This document shows, piece after piece, positions 16,681 through 26,754 of a stretch of 64,000 nucleotides of DNA. Under the pieces are notes generated by a model. That model saw only the letters and a list, made by a program, of their open reading frames with translations, was not told the DNA's origin and did no database searches. Origin of the DNA: Sphingobacterium faecale (lineage in GTDB: Bacteria > Bacteroidota > Bacteroidia > Sphingobacteriales > Sphingobacteriaceae); assembly GCF_016746095.1 (NCBI RefSeq), contig NZ_JAERTY010000003.1, forward strand, positions 1 through 64,000, read 5' to 3'. The translations under genes were made by a program, and so were the position numbers. Every line of letters begins with the position of its first letter. The first letter of the stretch is position 1.

Positions 16681-19524
16681 CTATTTTTCAAGCTCCTCTG
16701 GAAGTAAAACAAATTGAATCACATTGTTGGTATTCAAATAGTCTTTGGCTACTTTCTGAACACTTTTGACGGTTATGTTTTTCACATGTTTCATATTTTT
16801 CAGGATCTCGGCTGGGTTTTCATTGTTCTGATAGCGTTTTACCAGATTTCCGTGCCAATATTCATTGGATTTTATCGCCAATTCAATCGCTCGGCTCTCC
16901 TCCGCTTTGAATTTCTCGATATCGACTGCGGTAGGTCCGTTTTTGATCAACTGCTCCATTTCATCTTTGGTGGCTTGAATCAATTTATCTACGTTCTCTG
17001 GTGCGCAGCCAAACGAGATGCTGACTAAATAATTCGGTTTCGGAAAATTGTCGTACTTGATGTTTACCCCCGAAGTGTATACTCCACCTTCTTTCTCTCT
17101 AAGCCGTTCGATGAGTTTTATATTCAGGATTTCCTGCAGCGCTTTCATGTTCCAGTGGTTGGCTTCATTGTATTTGTACTTTCCGCTCAGCACCAATCGT
17201 ACATTTGCTTTATGCTCTTTGCCTTTGTAGATTGTTTTTTCAATCTGTCCTTCGGGGATACGGATACCGAGGTCTTTACCCTGTTCTTTGCGGTTTATTG
17301 ATGGAAGTGCCCCCAGGTATTGTTCGATCAGCGGCTTCAATGAGTCCACATTCAAGCTTCCGGTAAACACGAAGGTAAAGTCTGAAGCATCGGCAAAACG
17401 GTCCTTGAAAATCTCCAGGGATCGCTCCGGATTGATTTGATTGATCTTTTCCAAGCTTGGCGGCAGATTGCGGTAGTGATAATTTCCCATAATCGCTTGG
17501 ACCGTATCAGCAAAAACGTTTTCTGGATTATTGTATCGATTCAGGATGCTGCTTTTGGCATTACCAAGTGCGCCTTTGATGACGGCGTCATCCAATCTGG
17601 ATTCTGTGAAATACAGGTAGATGAGCTGCATAGTGGTTTCCAAGTCTTTGATACTCGAAATACCGTTGATGCCTTCATAGCGATCGCTGATATATGGGGT
17701 TACTTTGCTAAGCTTGCCCGAAAGTACTTTGGGCAGTGTCTTTGAGTCGTATTTTCCGATTCCACTTCCTGCTACGATGCTGGGGGCATTAATGGCAGAA
17801 TGAAAGTCGCTATCCGGGTATAGGGAGGTGCCACCGGGGCTATAAGAACTAAAAATAATCTGGTCGTGTTTGAAGTCCGTAGGTTTCAAGATGACTTTTA
17901 CCCCGTTGCTCAACTGCCACTCCGTGATGCCCACCTCTTTTCGTATCGTTTCCTTGATAACCTTTCCTGCTACTGGGAGATTCTCGACCATCGAACCACT
18001 ATAATCGCCGTCTTCGTAGGTCGTTAAGTTTTCTTGTTGAATATCGCTGATCCAGGCCAGTACAGTGTCTTCTTTGGGAAGATTGTCTTTTTCTCTTTCG
18101 GGCGCGACAATAAAAATATCACGATTCACACTGAAGTCGAATTTTGAGATCAAGGCATTGACTTCTTCTAGACTTATGTTGCTGATGTTCTTTTTATAGT
18201 AATTGTACAAATAGTCGATTCCGGGACTGGCCTTGTCTTTCAGGAAGACTTGTACATATTCTTTGGCATAGGTTGCCGATTGGGTTTTGTAGCGTTCTCC
18301 ATAAGAATGATCTTGTTCATTGATAAAGCTTTGCTTGATCCGGTCCATTTCGGTCTGAGTGAATCCGCTTTGTCGAACGCGCTCCACTTCGGTCAGGACG
18401 GCCTTAAAGCCTTTTTCAAGTTCATTAGGCTTGGTAGCAACGACGAGGTTAATGGCGCTCAGTCCTGCCATCAGGTTTCCAAATCCAGCTTGTCCGTTCA
18501 TGAAAGGTGGGTTCTCTTGTTTGCCAACTTCGGTAATTCTGGCATTCAGCATACTATTGAAGAGCGTAGTGACCAAGTAGTTCCGAATATCGGTTTCGGT
18601 TTTAAATTCAGTACCGGGTTGTTTGATGACTAGTTGTAGGGAGGTACCACCAATTTCAGGGTCTGTAATCTCCGTAAAGCTGTTTTTATCAGTTAACGAC
18701 ACCGTATACGTGCTGCGTTCGGGAGCCTCCTTAGGGGCAACCAGATCACTGAACTTGGCTTTTATCTGTTGCTCGATGTCTTGGACATCGATGTCACCTA
18801 CAACGATCAGCGCCTGCAGGTCGGGACGGTACCATTTTTCATAGAAACCTTGAATTACTTCAGGCTTGAACGTGGTCAGAACCTCTTCCGTACCGATAGG
18901 AAATCGTTTAGCATAACGGGAGTGGTTTAATAGGATCGGTAGTGTCAGGTTCTGGACACGGTCTTGCACTCCTTTCCTAAGCCGCTTTTCTTCTAAGATG
19001 ACGCCGCGTTCGGCTTCGATCTCATCCTCTTCCATAGCGATGTCCTGAGCCCAGTCGCGCATGATCTGTATAGCGCTGCTGATATTCTCCGGCTTATCGG
19101 AAGGAATGGGTAATTGGTAAACGGTTTCGTCGAACCCGGTATAGGCGTTGAGGTCGGCTCCAAATTTCACGCCCATCTTTTGCAGGTAGCTGACGAGTTC
19201 GTTTTTAGGGTAATGCTTGGTACCGTTAAAGGCCATGTGCTCCAAAAAGTGGGCCAGACCGAGCTCGTTTTCTTCCTCCAGAATGGAGCCTACTTTGTTG
19301 ACCAAGTAGAAAACAGCGCGATTAGCCGGCTCTACGTTTTTCCGGATGTAGTAGGTGAATCCGTTGGGAAGCTTGCCTACAATTACCTCTTTATCAAAAG
19401 GGAGCTGGGCTTCCTGTTGAGTTTTTTGTTCAGTTGGTATTTTTTGACTATATAATCTTCCATTTGGGATTACCAGATATAATCCCAAAGTAACAAGCAG
19501 AAATTTAATTTTAAATGTCATCAT
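16681..19524 (-). CDS. Secreted M16 (pitrilysin-type) zinc peptidase
   Basis: The 947-residue protein has a signal peptide and two M16 halves. The inverted zinc motif HFLEH lies at residues 92-96, with the third ligand Glu172 (IEAERGVILEE) 76 residues later, the expected M16 spacing. The second half (about 520-940) is the inactive partner domain. The size matches the full-length PqqL-like periplasmic M16 proteases, which close around peptides and unfolded fragments and degrade them. It follows the TlpA gene by 60 bp and is probably the last well-expressed gene of locus B. Confidence 0.92.
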   Translation of the reverse strand: MMTFKIKFLLVTLGLYLVIPNGRLYSQKIPTEQKTQQEAQLPFDKEVIVGKLPNGFTYYIRKNVEPANRAVFYLVNKVGSILEEENELGLAHFLEHMAFNGTKHYPKNELVSYLQKMGVKFGADLNAYTGFDETVYQLPIPSDKPENISSAIQIMRDWAQDIAMEEDEIEAERGVILEEKRLRKGVQDRVQNLTLPILLNHSRYAKRFPIGTEEVLTTFKPEVIQGFYEKWYRPDLQALIVVGDIDVQDIEQQIKAKFSDLVAPKEAPERSTYTVSLTDKNSFTEITDPEIGGTSLQLVIKQPGTEFKTETDIRNYLVTTLFNSMLNARITEVGKQENPPFMNGQAGFGNLMAGLSAINLVVATKPNELEKGFKAVLTEVERVRQSGFTQTEMDRIKQSFINEQDHSYGERYKTQSATYAKEYVQVFLKDKASPGIDYLYNYYKKNISNISLEEVNALISKFDFSVNRDIFIVAPEREKDNLPKEDTVLAWISDIQQENLTTYEDGDYSGSMVENLPVAGKVIKETIRKEVGITEWQLSNGVKVILKPTDFKHDQIIFSSYSPGGTSLYPDSDFHSAINAPSIVAGSGIGKYDSKTLPKVLSGKLSKVTPYISDRYEGINGISSIKDLETTMQLIYLYFTESRLDDAVIKGALGNAKSSILNRYNNPENVFADTVQAIMGNYHYRNLPPSLEKINQINPERSLEIFKDRFADASDFTFVFTGSLNVDSLKPLIEQYLGALPSINRKEQGKDLGIRIPEGQIEKTIYKGKEHKANVRLVLSGKYKYNEANHWNMKALQEILNIKLIERLREKEGGVYTSGVNIKYDNFPKPNYLVSISFGCAPENVDKLIQATKDEMEQLIKNGPTAVDIEKFKAEESRAIELAIKSNEYWHGNLVKRYQNNENPAEILKNMKHVKNITVKSVQKVAKDYLNTNNVIQFVLLPEELEK

Positions 19525-19584
19525 TATTTTTTTAATATATTTTGCTTCAACTAAAAGAAAACGCTAAACCTCCGAGAATTCAAC

Positions 19585-20706
19585 TTAATCAAGAATCTCA
19601 GCCAATTTTTCAAATAACGCTTGTCCCCGTAGATTTTTCGCAATTATTTTGCCCTCCGGGTCAATTAGAAAAGTAGTTGGTATAGATTGAATTCCGTAGT
19701 ATTTTGCCACTTCATTACCGAATCCCTTTAGATCAGACAATTGTGTCCAAGGCAGTTTATCATCCTTTACTGCTTTTTTCCAACTTTCTAAGTCTAGATC
19801 AAGAGAAACACCGACTACAGTAAAGCCTTTATCCTTAAACTGATGATAAGCTCGTAATACATTTGGATTGTCAGCTCGACAAGGAGCACACCAGCTAGCC
19901 CAAAAATCGATTAATACATATTGCCCACGGAAGTCCGAAATCTTAACCGGCTTATTTTCTAAATCGTTTATAGTAAAGTCTAATATTTGATCGCCAATTT
20001 CTGCTGTCTTAGGTTTCCCTGTCTCGCCATTCTGTAAAAGACCCAAATGTTCAGTAAGAGATTTCCCAATACTACTCGATTGAACAAGATTAGGATCAAG
20101 TAGATCATAAAGACTTTTATACTCATTACCATCAATTGTTTTATGTATCCGTCCTAATACCATCATACTATAATAGCTCTTAGGATTTTCATTTATAAAA
20201 ACTTTTGCTCTTTCTGCTTCTTGATTTTCAAGATCAGTAAGTTTAACTTTCGCCTCCGCTTTCTCTTGGCCACTTGAGTTTTTTGCATTTTTTATTATTG
20301 CAATTCTCTCCTGGACTAAATCACTAACCAACTGCTTATATTTAACATGATCATCATGAATTTGAGATCCTGTTACTTTTAAATCAGCAATAGCATTAAT
20401 ATTCCCTTCCATATGAATTGCGCTGTTCTCAAGATATAATTCATAAATCTCACCATTTGGAAACTTAATAAAAAGCTGATGTGGTTCAGGGATTTCATTC
20501 AATGACCATGTAAACGTACCGTCCTTAACTGGAACTTTATCTTGCATAAAATAGCCCTTGAATTCACTAGGAGGAGGGGGGTAGGAGAAGTTAATCGTAT
20601 CCGCAACTAACCCGTCAATATGACCTGTTACAATGGGTTTTTGAGCATAACTATATCCACTTAAAAATAGCAATGCTAATAATAAATACTTCAATCTAAT
20701 ACTCAT
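19585..20706 (-). CDS. TlpA-family thiol-disulfide protein with DUF4369-like N-terminus
   Basis: The 373-residue protein has a signal peptide (LLLALLFLSGYSYAQ), a DUF4369-like beta domain at about 22-125 (HIDGLVADTINFSYPPPP), a helical linker, and a thioredoxin domain from about 235. The active site is WCAPC at 272-276 (FWASWCAPCRADNP), with the conserved cis-proline near 343 (IQSIPTTF). It should act in the periplasm as a thiol reductase or oxidase, perhaps on secreted peptidases or bound peptides. It starts 12 bp after the second MutS-like gene. Confidence 0.9.
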   Translation of the reverse strand: MSIRLKYLLLALLFLSGYSYAQKPIVTGHIDGLVADTINFSYPPPPSEFKGYFMQDKVPVKDGTFTWSLNEIPEPHQLFIKFPNGEIYELYLENSAIHMEGNINAIADLKVTGSQIHDDHVKYKQLVSDLVQERIAIIKNAKNSSGQEKAEAKVKLTDLENQEAERAKVFINENPKSYYSMMVLGRIHKTIDGNEYKSLYDLLDPNLVQSSSIGKSLTEHLGLLQNGETGKPKTAEIGDQILDFTINDLENKPVKISDFRGQYVLIDFWASWCAPCRADNPNVLRAYHQFKDKGFTVVGVSLDLDLESWKKAVKDDKLPWTQLSDLKGFGNEVAKYYGIQSIPTTFLIDPEGKIIAKNLRGQALFEKLAEILD

Positions 20707-20718
20707 TTTATTAATTTG

Positions 20719-22095
20719 TTACTGTTCTTTAATTTTATTGGTTCTTTGAATAATTTCTAGTATTCCTTCATTTTCAATAATCATCATTCCCTGTCTATCG
20801 GTGGTAATTCCTTCGGTGAGTTGATAGGTATATCGGGGTACACTGCCTTCCATAACCGTAGGCAAGTAGCGGAATTGGATATTATCGGATTGTTTACCTA
20901 AGGCTTCCCCGACTTCAATAATATGCGTGGAGATCACAAAAAGACAATTGGTATAGGCGGCGAAAGCATCCGTGACGGCTAGAGTCGCATCATAGGCGTC
21001 TTTGACATTGGTGCCTTTGAAGAGTTCGTCGAATAAGACCAACAGGTTTTTGCCTTCACTGACCTGCTGAGCGACTTCCTTGACACGTAAGACTTCAGCA
21101 TAGAAATGACTGTAGCCCTGGTTGAGGTCATCAGGTACGTTGATGCTGGAGTAGATGCCTTCCATGATGGAAAATTCGAAACTTTCGGCTGCTATGGGCA
21201 TACCAAGGTGTGCGAGATACATGCTCGTTCCAATGGTTTTCATCCAAGTTGATTTTCCAGCCATGTTAGCACCAGTCAGGAAAAGAACATTTTCTTCTTG
21301 ATGTAAGTGAATGTTATTGGATTTGGCCTTTTCTAGGGCCGGATGACGAAGTCCACTGGCTTGTAGTACCCTATGGTTTGCAGGTAATGCAGTGGCATAG
21401 TACATATTCCGGTCTCTTGCTACGTTTGCTACAGCGATGTAAAGATCCAATTCGTATAGTGTTTGGAGGAGCACATGGAGTTCTTCTTGTAAACTGTACG
21501 TTAGTGTATAGTGGTATTGGGTCAGTTTACTAAATTGGGGTTCCCACAGTTTACCTGCCTTAACTTCAATACTCTTGGTTTCCCTTACTTCTTCTAGTAT
21601 CTTTCTTATTTGTTGTTTTTGAAAAAAACCTTTAGCTTTTTGAATTTTTCCTTGAAAGGGATGTTCAATATTGAAATTGATTTCTTCGATGAAGTTTGCG
21701 CTCGCTTGTAAAAGCTTGATCAACGATTGTAGCCCCAATAAGAGATCATTGTACTCTTCGGATCGGAATAAACTATTGCTTATCTTTTTTTGAAATAGCC
21801 GTAGGCTGCTGGTAAGATAGTTTCCGGCTCTCCCTTCTCTCAAGTAGTATTCAGCGGCTTCCATATCTTTGCCAGTACAGGGAAACTGAAGGTCTTGGTC
21901 TTGCAAATGTTTGAGCAATTGAGTTCTTTCATTGATCTTTTGAGAATCCATTAATGGGTTCAGAAACCACTTTTCCAAGAGCTTCTCCCCTCCCGTAGTT
22001 TTGGTTTGATTGAACAGACTATAGATGGAATTGCTCTTGTATTTTCCTAAAAGATTTAAGTCTTCTAAACTTTGTTTATCGGCTATAAATTTCAT
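20719..22095 (-). CDS. MutS-related ATPase, second of a pair
   Basis: The 458-residue protein has the MutS-type ATPase domain at the C-terminus. Walker A is GANMAGKST at 275-283 and Walker B is LLVLFDEL at 351-358, followed by FKGTNVKDAYDATLAV and the FVISTHI motif. The first 260 residues are helical, like the MutS core and clamp. The mismatch-binding domain (Phe-x-Glu) and the connector domain of true MutS are absent, so it is not a mismatch-recognition protein. It overlaps the preceding homologue by 4 bp (ATGA). The function of this short MutS-related class is unknown to me. Confidence 0.85.
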   Translation of the reverse strand: MKFIADKQSLEDLNLLGKYKSNSIYSLFNQTKTTGGEKLLEKWFLNPLMDSQKINERTQLLKHLQDQDLQFPCTGKDMEAAEYYLREGRAGNYLTSSLRLFQKKISNSLFRSEEYNDLLLGLQSLIKLLQASANFIEEINFNIEHPFQGKIQKAKGFFQKQQIRKILEEVRETKSIEVKAGKLWEPQFSKLTQYHYTLTYSLQEELHVLLQTLYELDLYIAVANVARDRNMYYATALPANHRVLQASGLRHPALEKAKSNNIHLHQEENVLFLTGANMAGKSTWMKTIGTSMYLAHLGMPIAAESFEFSIMEGIYSSINVPDDLNQGYSHFYAEVLRVKEVAQQVSEGKNLLVLFDELFKGTNVKDAYDATLAVTDAFAAYTNCLFVISTHIIEVGEALGKQSDNIQFRYLPTVMEGSVPRYTYQLTEGITTDRQGMMIIENEGILEIIQRTNKIKEQ

Positions 22096-23450
22096 GTTTG
22101 TATGTGCTGGACTGTATTCGTTTTTAGGGGTTGGCTTCTCTTCAAAAGATCGATGATACCCTCGTTGTTGACGATGATCATGCCGTGACGGTCTTCGGTG
22201 ATACCTTCCTCTAGCGTATAGGTATATACAGGTTTATGGCCCTCCATTCTCGTTGGTAAATAGACGAACTTGATGTTCTTGCATTTCTTCTTCAACGTAT
22301 CTCCGGCTTCCATGATATGGGTGGAAACAATAAACATGCAATTCCGTTTGGAAGCAAAGGCGGAAGTTATGGCGACGGTCGCCTCATAAGCATCCTTAAC
22401 ATTTGTGCCTCGGAAGAGTTCGTCGATAATAATGAACAGGTTTTTGTTTTGTCCGAGTTCTTGGGATACTTTTTTGATGCGCAAGACTTCGGCATAAAAA
22501 TGACTGATGCCTTTGTTCAGGTTATCGGGCAAATTGATGCTGGTATAAATACCTTCACGTACGGCGAAACTCATGTGCATGGCAGCTACTGGAAACCCCA
22601 TATGGGCTAAGTACATCGCTATACCGATCGATTTCATCAGGGTAGATTTGCCTGCCATATTGGCTCCTGTGAGGAAAATAATATTCCCTTGGGGATCGAT
22701 TGTTAAGGTATTGGCCTTGGCATTTTTGACCTGCGGGTGGTAAACTTGATCAAAATAAACTTCTTGTTTACTGCCGTCGATTGCAACGGGATAGCTGAAT
22801 CCTCGCTCTTGGGCAACTTTTGCAATAGAAATGTAGACATCGATCTGATAGATGGTATGCAAGACGGCTTTTAATGAATCTTGCCTTTGAAAACGAAATA
22901 AAACATCGGCATCGGAGAGCTCTTTGTAGGACAAAGTTTTGACTTTATTTCCTTGCTCTTGGATATATGGTTTCACCGAGGGATCATTTAGTAGCTTTTC
23001 GATGGATGTGATTTCAACAGGATTGTTGCTTCCTGCTTTAAAAAAGGCATGTAACTCCATCAGGAGCTCGCGAATGGCTGATACCCCACTCTGGATATTC
23101 TTTTCATGGGGATCAATCGCGACTAGCCCTTTGAGCTTCTCGCTGACCGAGACTTCTTTGGTAGGTAGCTTGGAACGTTCATCCGTATTTTCTAAGTATT
23201 GTTCTATCACATCAAACAGTTCCCGTTTGAACGGGAAACTGATCTGTTGTTGATGGTAATTCTTAAGGATCGAAATTCGCTGATTGATCTTTTCGGGATC
23301 AGCCAACGGGTAGCGAAAGTATGCTTCAAGCTGCTTGGCTCCCCCTCTAGTCTGGGTACGATCGAATAGGCTGAAGATGGATTCGGAACCAGGTTTGCCG
23401 AAGATATTCAAATCGTTTAACGTTTGTTGATCCGTTTGAAAGTAATGCAT
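22092..23450 (-). CDS. MutS-related ATPase, first of a pair
   Basis: The 452-residue protein is homologous along its whole length to its neighbour at 20719-22095. Both open with a D-x-x-TL-x-DLN-like segment, then S-I-x-SLF and GG-x-LE, and both carry Walker A GANMAGKST and Walker B IIIDELFRGTN. As in the partner, the mismatch-recognition domain is missing. MutS ATPases work as dimers with composite ATP sites, so two overlapping, diverged genes suggest an obligate heterodimer like MSH2-MSH6. It begins 22 bp after the ABC permease gene, so the pair is likely co-transcribed with the transporter. Confidence 0.85.
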   Translation of the reverse strand: MHYFQTDQQTLNDLNIFGKPGSESIFSLFDRTQTRGGAKQLEAYFRYPLADPEKINQRISILKNYHQQQISFPFKRELFDVIEQYLENTDERSKLPTKEVSVSEKLKGLVAIDPHEKNIQSGVSAIRELLMELHAFFKAGSNNPVEITSIEKLLNDPSVKPYIQEQGNKVKTLSYKELSDADVLFRFQRQDSLKAVLHTIYQIDVYISIAKVAQERGFSYPVAIDGSKQEVYFDQVYHPQVKNAKANTLTIDPQGNIIFLTGANMAGKSTLMKSIGIAMYLAHMGFPVAAMHMSFAVREGIYTSINLPDNLNKGISHFYAEVLRIKKVSQELGQNKNLFIIIDELFRGTNVKDAYEATVAITSAFASKRNCMFIVSTHIMEAGDTLKKKCKNIKFVYLPTRMEGHKPVYTYTLEEGITEDRHGMIIVNNEGIIDLLKRSQPLKTNTVQHIQT

Positions 23451-23472
23451 CTTATTTAAATTACGTTGATAT

Positions 23473-25776
23473 CTATTTACGTTTACGGCGGATGAGTAAC
23501 ACGGACCCCATGAGTAATAAAAGTCCCGGGATCAGGCCGAGCATGATCCATTTGACCACAGAAACTCCATCTCCTGTTAAATGGAATGAGTTATCGATCG
23601 GATCTGGCCAGGTAGGTTCAATAGGAAATTGTCCGTAGCTGAACCAACCCAAAAATCCTTGATAAAACTCGGCATTCCCAGTTTTGGGATAGGATCTTCC
23701 CTGTTCTATGTTGCTCAAAAAGTCAGCATCGCCAGTAACAAGGATCCGTTGTTCTTTACCATTGACATCGCGCGTCAGCGCCAAGGCTGTAGGATGAGAC
23801 TTTTTTTCATCACCTGCTTCTGGATTGTATACAATATCTGTGGAATCTAACACCAGTTTTCCAACTTTATTCCAACTGACTTCAGCATCGGTGACGAGTA
23901 AGGGCTGGATTAAAAAATCACTATCATTGGAATAGGTGAGGCCAGCCACTCCGCGTGTACTGATTTTTTCCTTTAAATTCATCAAACGTGTCACATATCG
24001 ACCAAAACTGGCTCCGAGCGATGTTATTAAGGATTTCACTTCATCGGGCGAGAAATTTTTATCTTCTTGGACCAGAATTCCATCCATCATTTGCACTCCT
24101 AAACGATCGAGAATAGGTTTTAAAACAGATTGCTTACCAGGTTCTCCTGCCAAAAGCAGGTTCCCTCCTTCATCAATGTACTGTTGAATTTTATCCAGTA
24201 CTTCGGGTTCAAACTCAGAACGAGGATCCGCAATAACTAAGGCGGTTATTCCTTCTGGGATGCTTTCTCCTCCTTTTAACGTTAGACTTTCGGGATCAAA
24301 TCCTTGATTAATCAATGCTGCTCGTACATTGATTTCACTTGTAATTAATTTATAATGACGATCGCCCATCTTATCAATGCTACGCTCTCCTTCCCCTTGT
24401 AAAAAGGCGATTCTAGGCAAATCAACAGTTAAACGTTTTAAGGCAGCAGCTGTTTCGGTTTCGGATGGCCAAAACTGCGTGTCATTAAATGTTCTTAAGA
24501 ACGTCTCTTTTCCGTTTAACTTCAAATGCATCACCACACGGTTCTTTTCGGGATACAGATCAATAATCTTCCGAATTTCTTCTGGTTTTTTAAAGCGATC
24601 TAAATTTATTTTATAGGACTTTGCGTATTTCTGAGCAATTTCATCTAAATTCATCCCGGGGTTATTAGAATGCAAATCACGAGTACGCACACTATCGTAA
24701 TAATATACGTAATCCAATTTGATATTGGGTTTGAACCTGAGGTACCGCTCCCAACGCTTTTTACCTGCATTTATTGATTTAGGGGTACTAAAGATATAGG
24801 TTTGGTCCAATAAATTAACATAGGTAGTCACCTCTAAAGGCTCATCTCCAATTTCTTTTAACGTTTGTTGTGCTCCGACACTTAAAGTATTCATTTGGGT
24901 TCGCGTCGTATCCCAATAACCTATATAGCCGGGTTTAGAGGTAAAATGGCCAATAACCAATACTAGAAGCAGCACTAAGCTGTTTTTCGAAATAGATTGG
25001 AGCAAAGTCGATGATTTACGCTGCCCCTGAAGCTTCAACCAAGCAAAGGATAAAAACATAGCGGTAATGAGGAGATAATACAATACATCACGTGTAGTCA
25101 TTAACCCCATGATCATAGATTCGGTACGCCCAGAAATGGATAGGTAATCGGTCAGATCTCTTACAAAGTCTACATCTTGCCATAAGGTACCTACAAAATT
25201 CAATAGCGCCAAAATGGAGAAAGTCGCTATAGCGGCTACCACTTGATAGGTACTGAGGCAGGACATGAATAGACCGATCGCAGCATAGGCACTTAGTAAC
25301 AAATAGATTCCAAACAAACCGCTAAAAATCATTCCCAGGTCCAGACTTTCAATTTGGAAAAATGCAAAAGTAACTATTATGCCCAGCATCAAAATCATAC
25401 ACAGATTAAAAACAAGCATGGCGCCATATTTGCCTAGAACAATACTAGACAGTTTAACTGGTGAGGAAAACAGTAGCTTAATCGTTCCCGAGTGCGTTTC
25501 TCGACTGATCAAGCCCATGGTTATTAAGGGGATGTAAAGATAAAGATTCTTCAAAACATCGATAATAAACAAACCCCTTTGTTGTGGATTTGCAAAGATG
25601 TCGAAAGTTAGGTTTTGGATGTCCCTTCCCAGTTCTTGTCCGTTAACTTGGGATTCCAATTTTCCAGTATACACTAAGGCGCATTGTATGAGGAAAAGAA
25701 TCAGCAGAAACCAAGCGATAGGAGAATAAAATAAGGAACTGAGTTCTACGCGCGCAATTCGTAATATTGTTTTCAT
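23473..25776 (-). CDS. GldF/GldG-like fused ABC-2 permease
   Basis: The 767-residue protein has an ABC-2 type permease at about 1-245 with six membrane segments (SPIAWFLLILFLIQCALVY; MGLISRETHSGTIKLLFSSP). A further membrane helix near 270-280 follows, then a periplasmic GldG/ABC-auxiliary domain at about 290-730 (IRKIIDLYPEKNRVV, IQQYIDEGGNLLLAGEPG). It ends with a C-terminal helix and a basic tail. In gliding flavobacteria GldF and GldG are separate; here they are one chain. With the ATPase at 25802-26734 it forms a complete transporter. The cargo is unknown. Confidence 0.88.
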   Translation of the reverse strand: MKTILRIARVELSSLFYSPIAWFLLILFLIQCALVYTGKLESQVNGQELGRDIQNLTFDIFANPQQRGLFIIDVLKNLYLYIPLITMGLISRETHSGTIKLLFSSPVKLSSIVLGKYGAMLVFNLCMILMLGIIVTFAFFQIESLDLGMIFSGLFGIYLLLSAYAAIGLFMSCLSTYQVVAAIATFSILALLNFVGTLWQDVDFVRDLTDYLSISGRTESMIMGLMTTRDVLYYLLITAMFLSFAWLKLQGQRKSSTLLQSISKNSLVLLLVLVIGHFTSKPGYIGYWDTTRTQMNTLSVGAQQTLKEIGDEPLEVTTYVNLLDQTYIFSTPKSINAGKKRWERYLRFKPNIKLDYVYYYDSVRTRDLHSNNPGMNLDEIAQKYAKSYKINLDRFKKPEEIRKIIDLYPEKNRVVMHLKLNGKETFLRTFNDTQFWPSETETAAALKRLTVDLPRIAFLQGEGERSIDKMGDRHYKLITSEINVRAALINQGFDPESLTLKGGESIPEGITALVIADPRSEFEPEVLDKIQQYIDEGGNLLLAGEPGKQSVLKPILDRLGVQMMDGILVQEDKNFSPDEVKSLITSLGASFGRYVTRLMNLKEKISTRGVAGLTYSNDSDFLIQPLLVTDAEVSWNKVGKLVLDSTDIVYNPEAGDEKKSHPTALALTRDVNGKEQRILVTGDADFLSNIEQGRSYPKTGNAEFYQGFLGWFSYGQFPIEPTWPDPIDNSFHLTGDGVSVVKWIMLGLIPGLLLLMGSVLLIRRKRK

Positions 25777-25801
25777 GTTTATCTATTTTTCAGGCTAATT
25801 C

Positions 25802-26734
25802 TTAATTGGATTTGATGTTATTGGACAACTGTGCAAAGATTTCATCGAGCGAACCTTTGTCGAAGGTAATCTCACGCAAATGCCAATCGTATTGTACACT
25901 GGCTTTAATGATTCGATCGGTGATATCGCGATCACCATCGAAACTTATCCTTAAGCTCCTTTCCGTCAAGAAATCTACTTTGGTAATTCCTTCTATTTTA
26001 AGAAGCTCTTCTTGACTGGGTGGACGATTCATTTCTACCCGTACACTATGAGGAGCGATGTAATTGTTGAAGGCATCCATCGTGTCTGCAAAAACCATCT
26101 TGCCTTGTTCGATCATTCGGATGTCTTTGCAAAGCACCTGAACCTCGGACAAGATATGAGTCGAAAAGATCACCGCCCGCTCTTCGGCTATTTCTTTAAT
26201 CAAGGCTCTAACTTCAATAATCTGATTGGGATCTAAACCATTGGTTGGTTCGTCTAAAACGACCAGTTTCGGTTTATGGATAATGGCTTGAGCAATGCCG
26301 ACACGCTGCTGGTATCCACCTGATAAATTCTTGATCAAACGATTGCTAAAATGACCTAACCCACAACGTTCTTTGGCTTCATCAACGTGAAGACCTACTT
26401 GTTTTTTATCCAATTGTCGTAGATAAGCGCAATGCAATAGATACTCATCTACCGTCAAATCCTTATACAAAGGTGCCTGCTGCGGCAGGAAACCAATTTG
26501 TTTTTTTGCTTCTTCAGGATTTTTTTTAAGGTCGATACCGTTAATATAAACATCGCCTTCGGTTTGATTCAATACCCCACACATGATGTTCATGGTGGTG
26601 GATTTTCCTGCTCCATTGGAACCTAATAGTCCTAGGATTCCAGTTTTATCGATTTCGAAACTAATATCCCTTATGGCCCAAGTACTGGAATACTTGTGGG
26701 AAAGTCCATGCACCGAAATGATTGGTGTACTCAT
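25802..26734 (-). CDS. ABC transporter ATPase, GldA-like
   Basis: The 310-residue ATPase has Walker A (LLGSNGAGKSTTMNIM, about 35-50), a Q-loop (FLPQQAPLYKDLTV), the signature LSGGYQQRVGIAQAI and Walker B (LVVLDEPTNGLDPNQI). A C-terminal tail of about 80 residues follows, as in GldA/CcmA-type exporters. It lies 25 bp upstream of the fused permease and 20 bp downstream of the subtilase, so it is in the middle of the locus B operon. It energises the ABC-2 permease, most likely for export or for a mechanical task at the envelope. Confidence 0.92.
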   Translation of the reverse strand: MSTPIISVHGLSHKYSSTWAIRDISFEIDKTGILGLLGSNGAGKSTTMNIMCGVLNQTEGDVYINGIDLKKNPEEAKKQIGFLPQQAPLYKDLTVDEYLLHCAYLRQLDKKQVGLHVDEAKERCGLGHFSNRLIKNLSGGYQQRVGIAQAIIHKPKLVVLDEPTNGLDPNQIIEVRALIKEIAEERAVIFSTHILSEVQVLCKDIRMIEQGKMVFADTMDAFNNYIAPHSVRVEMNRPPSQEELLKIEGITKVDFLTERSLRISFDGDRDITDRIIKASVQYDWHLREITFDKGSLDEIFAQLSNNIKSN

Positions 26735-26754
26735 AATAATTTTTTATATATTTA

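Noticed and set aside
20719..23450. Calling the two MutS-like genes mutS1 or mutS2
   Set aside because: They lack the mismatch-recognition domain of MutS1 and the Smr domain of MutS2 and are only about 450 residues long, so no gene symbol is justified.
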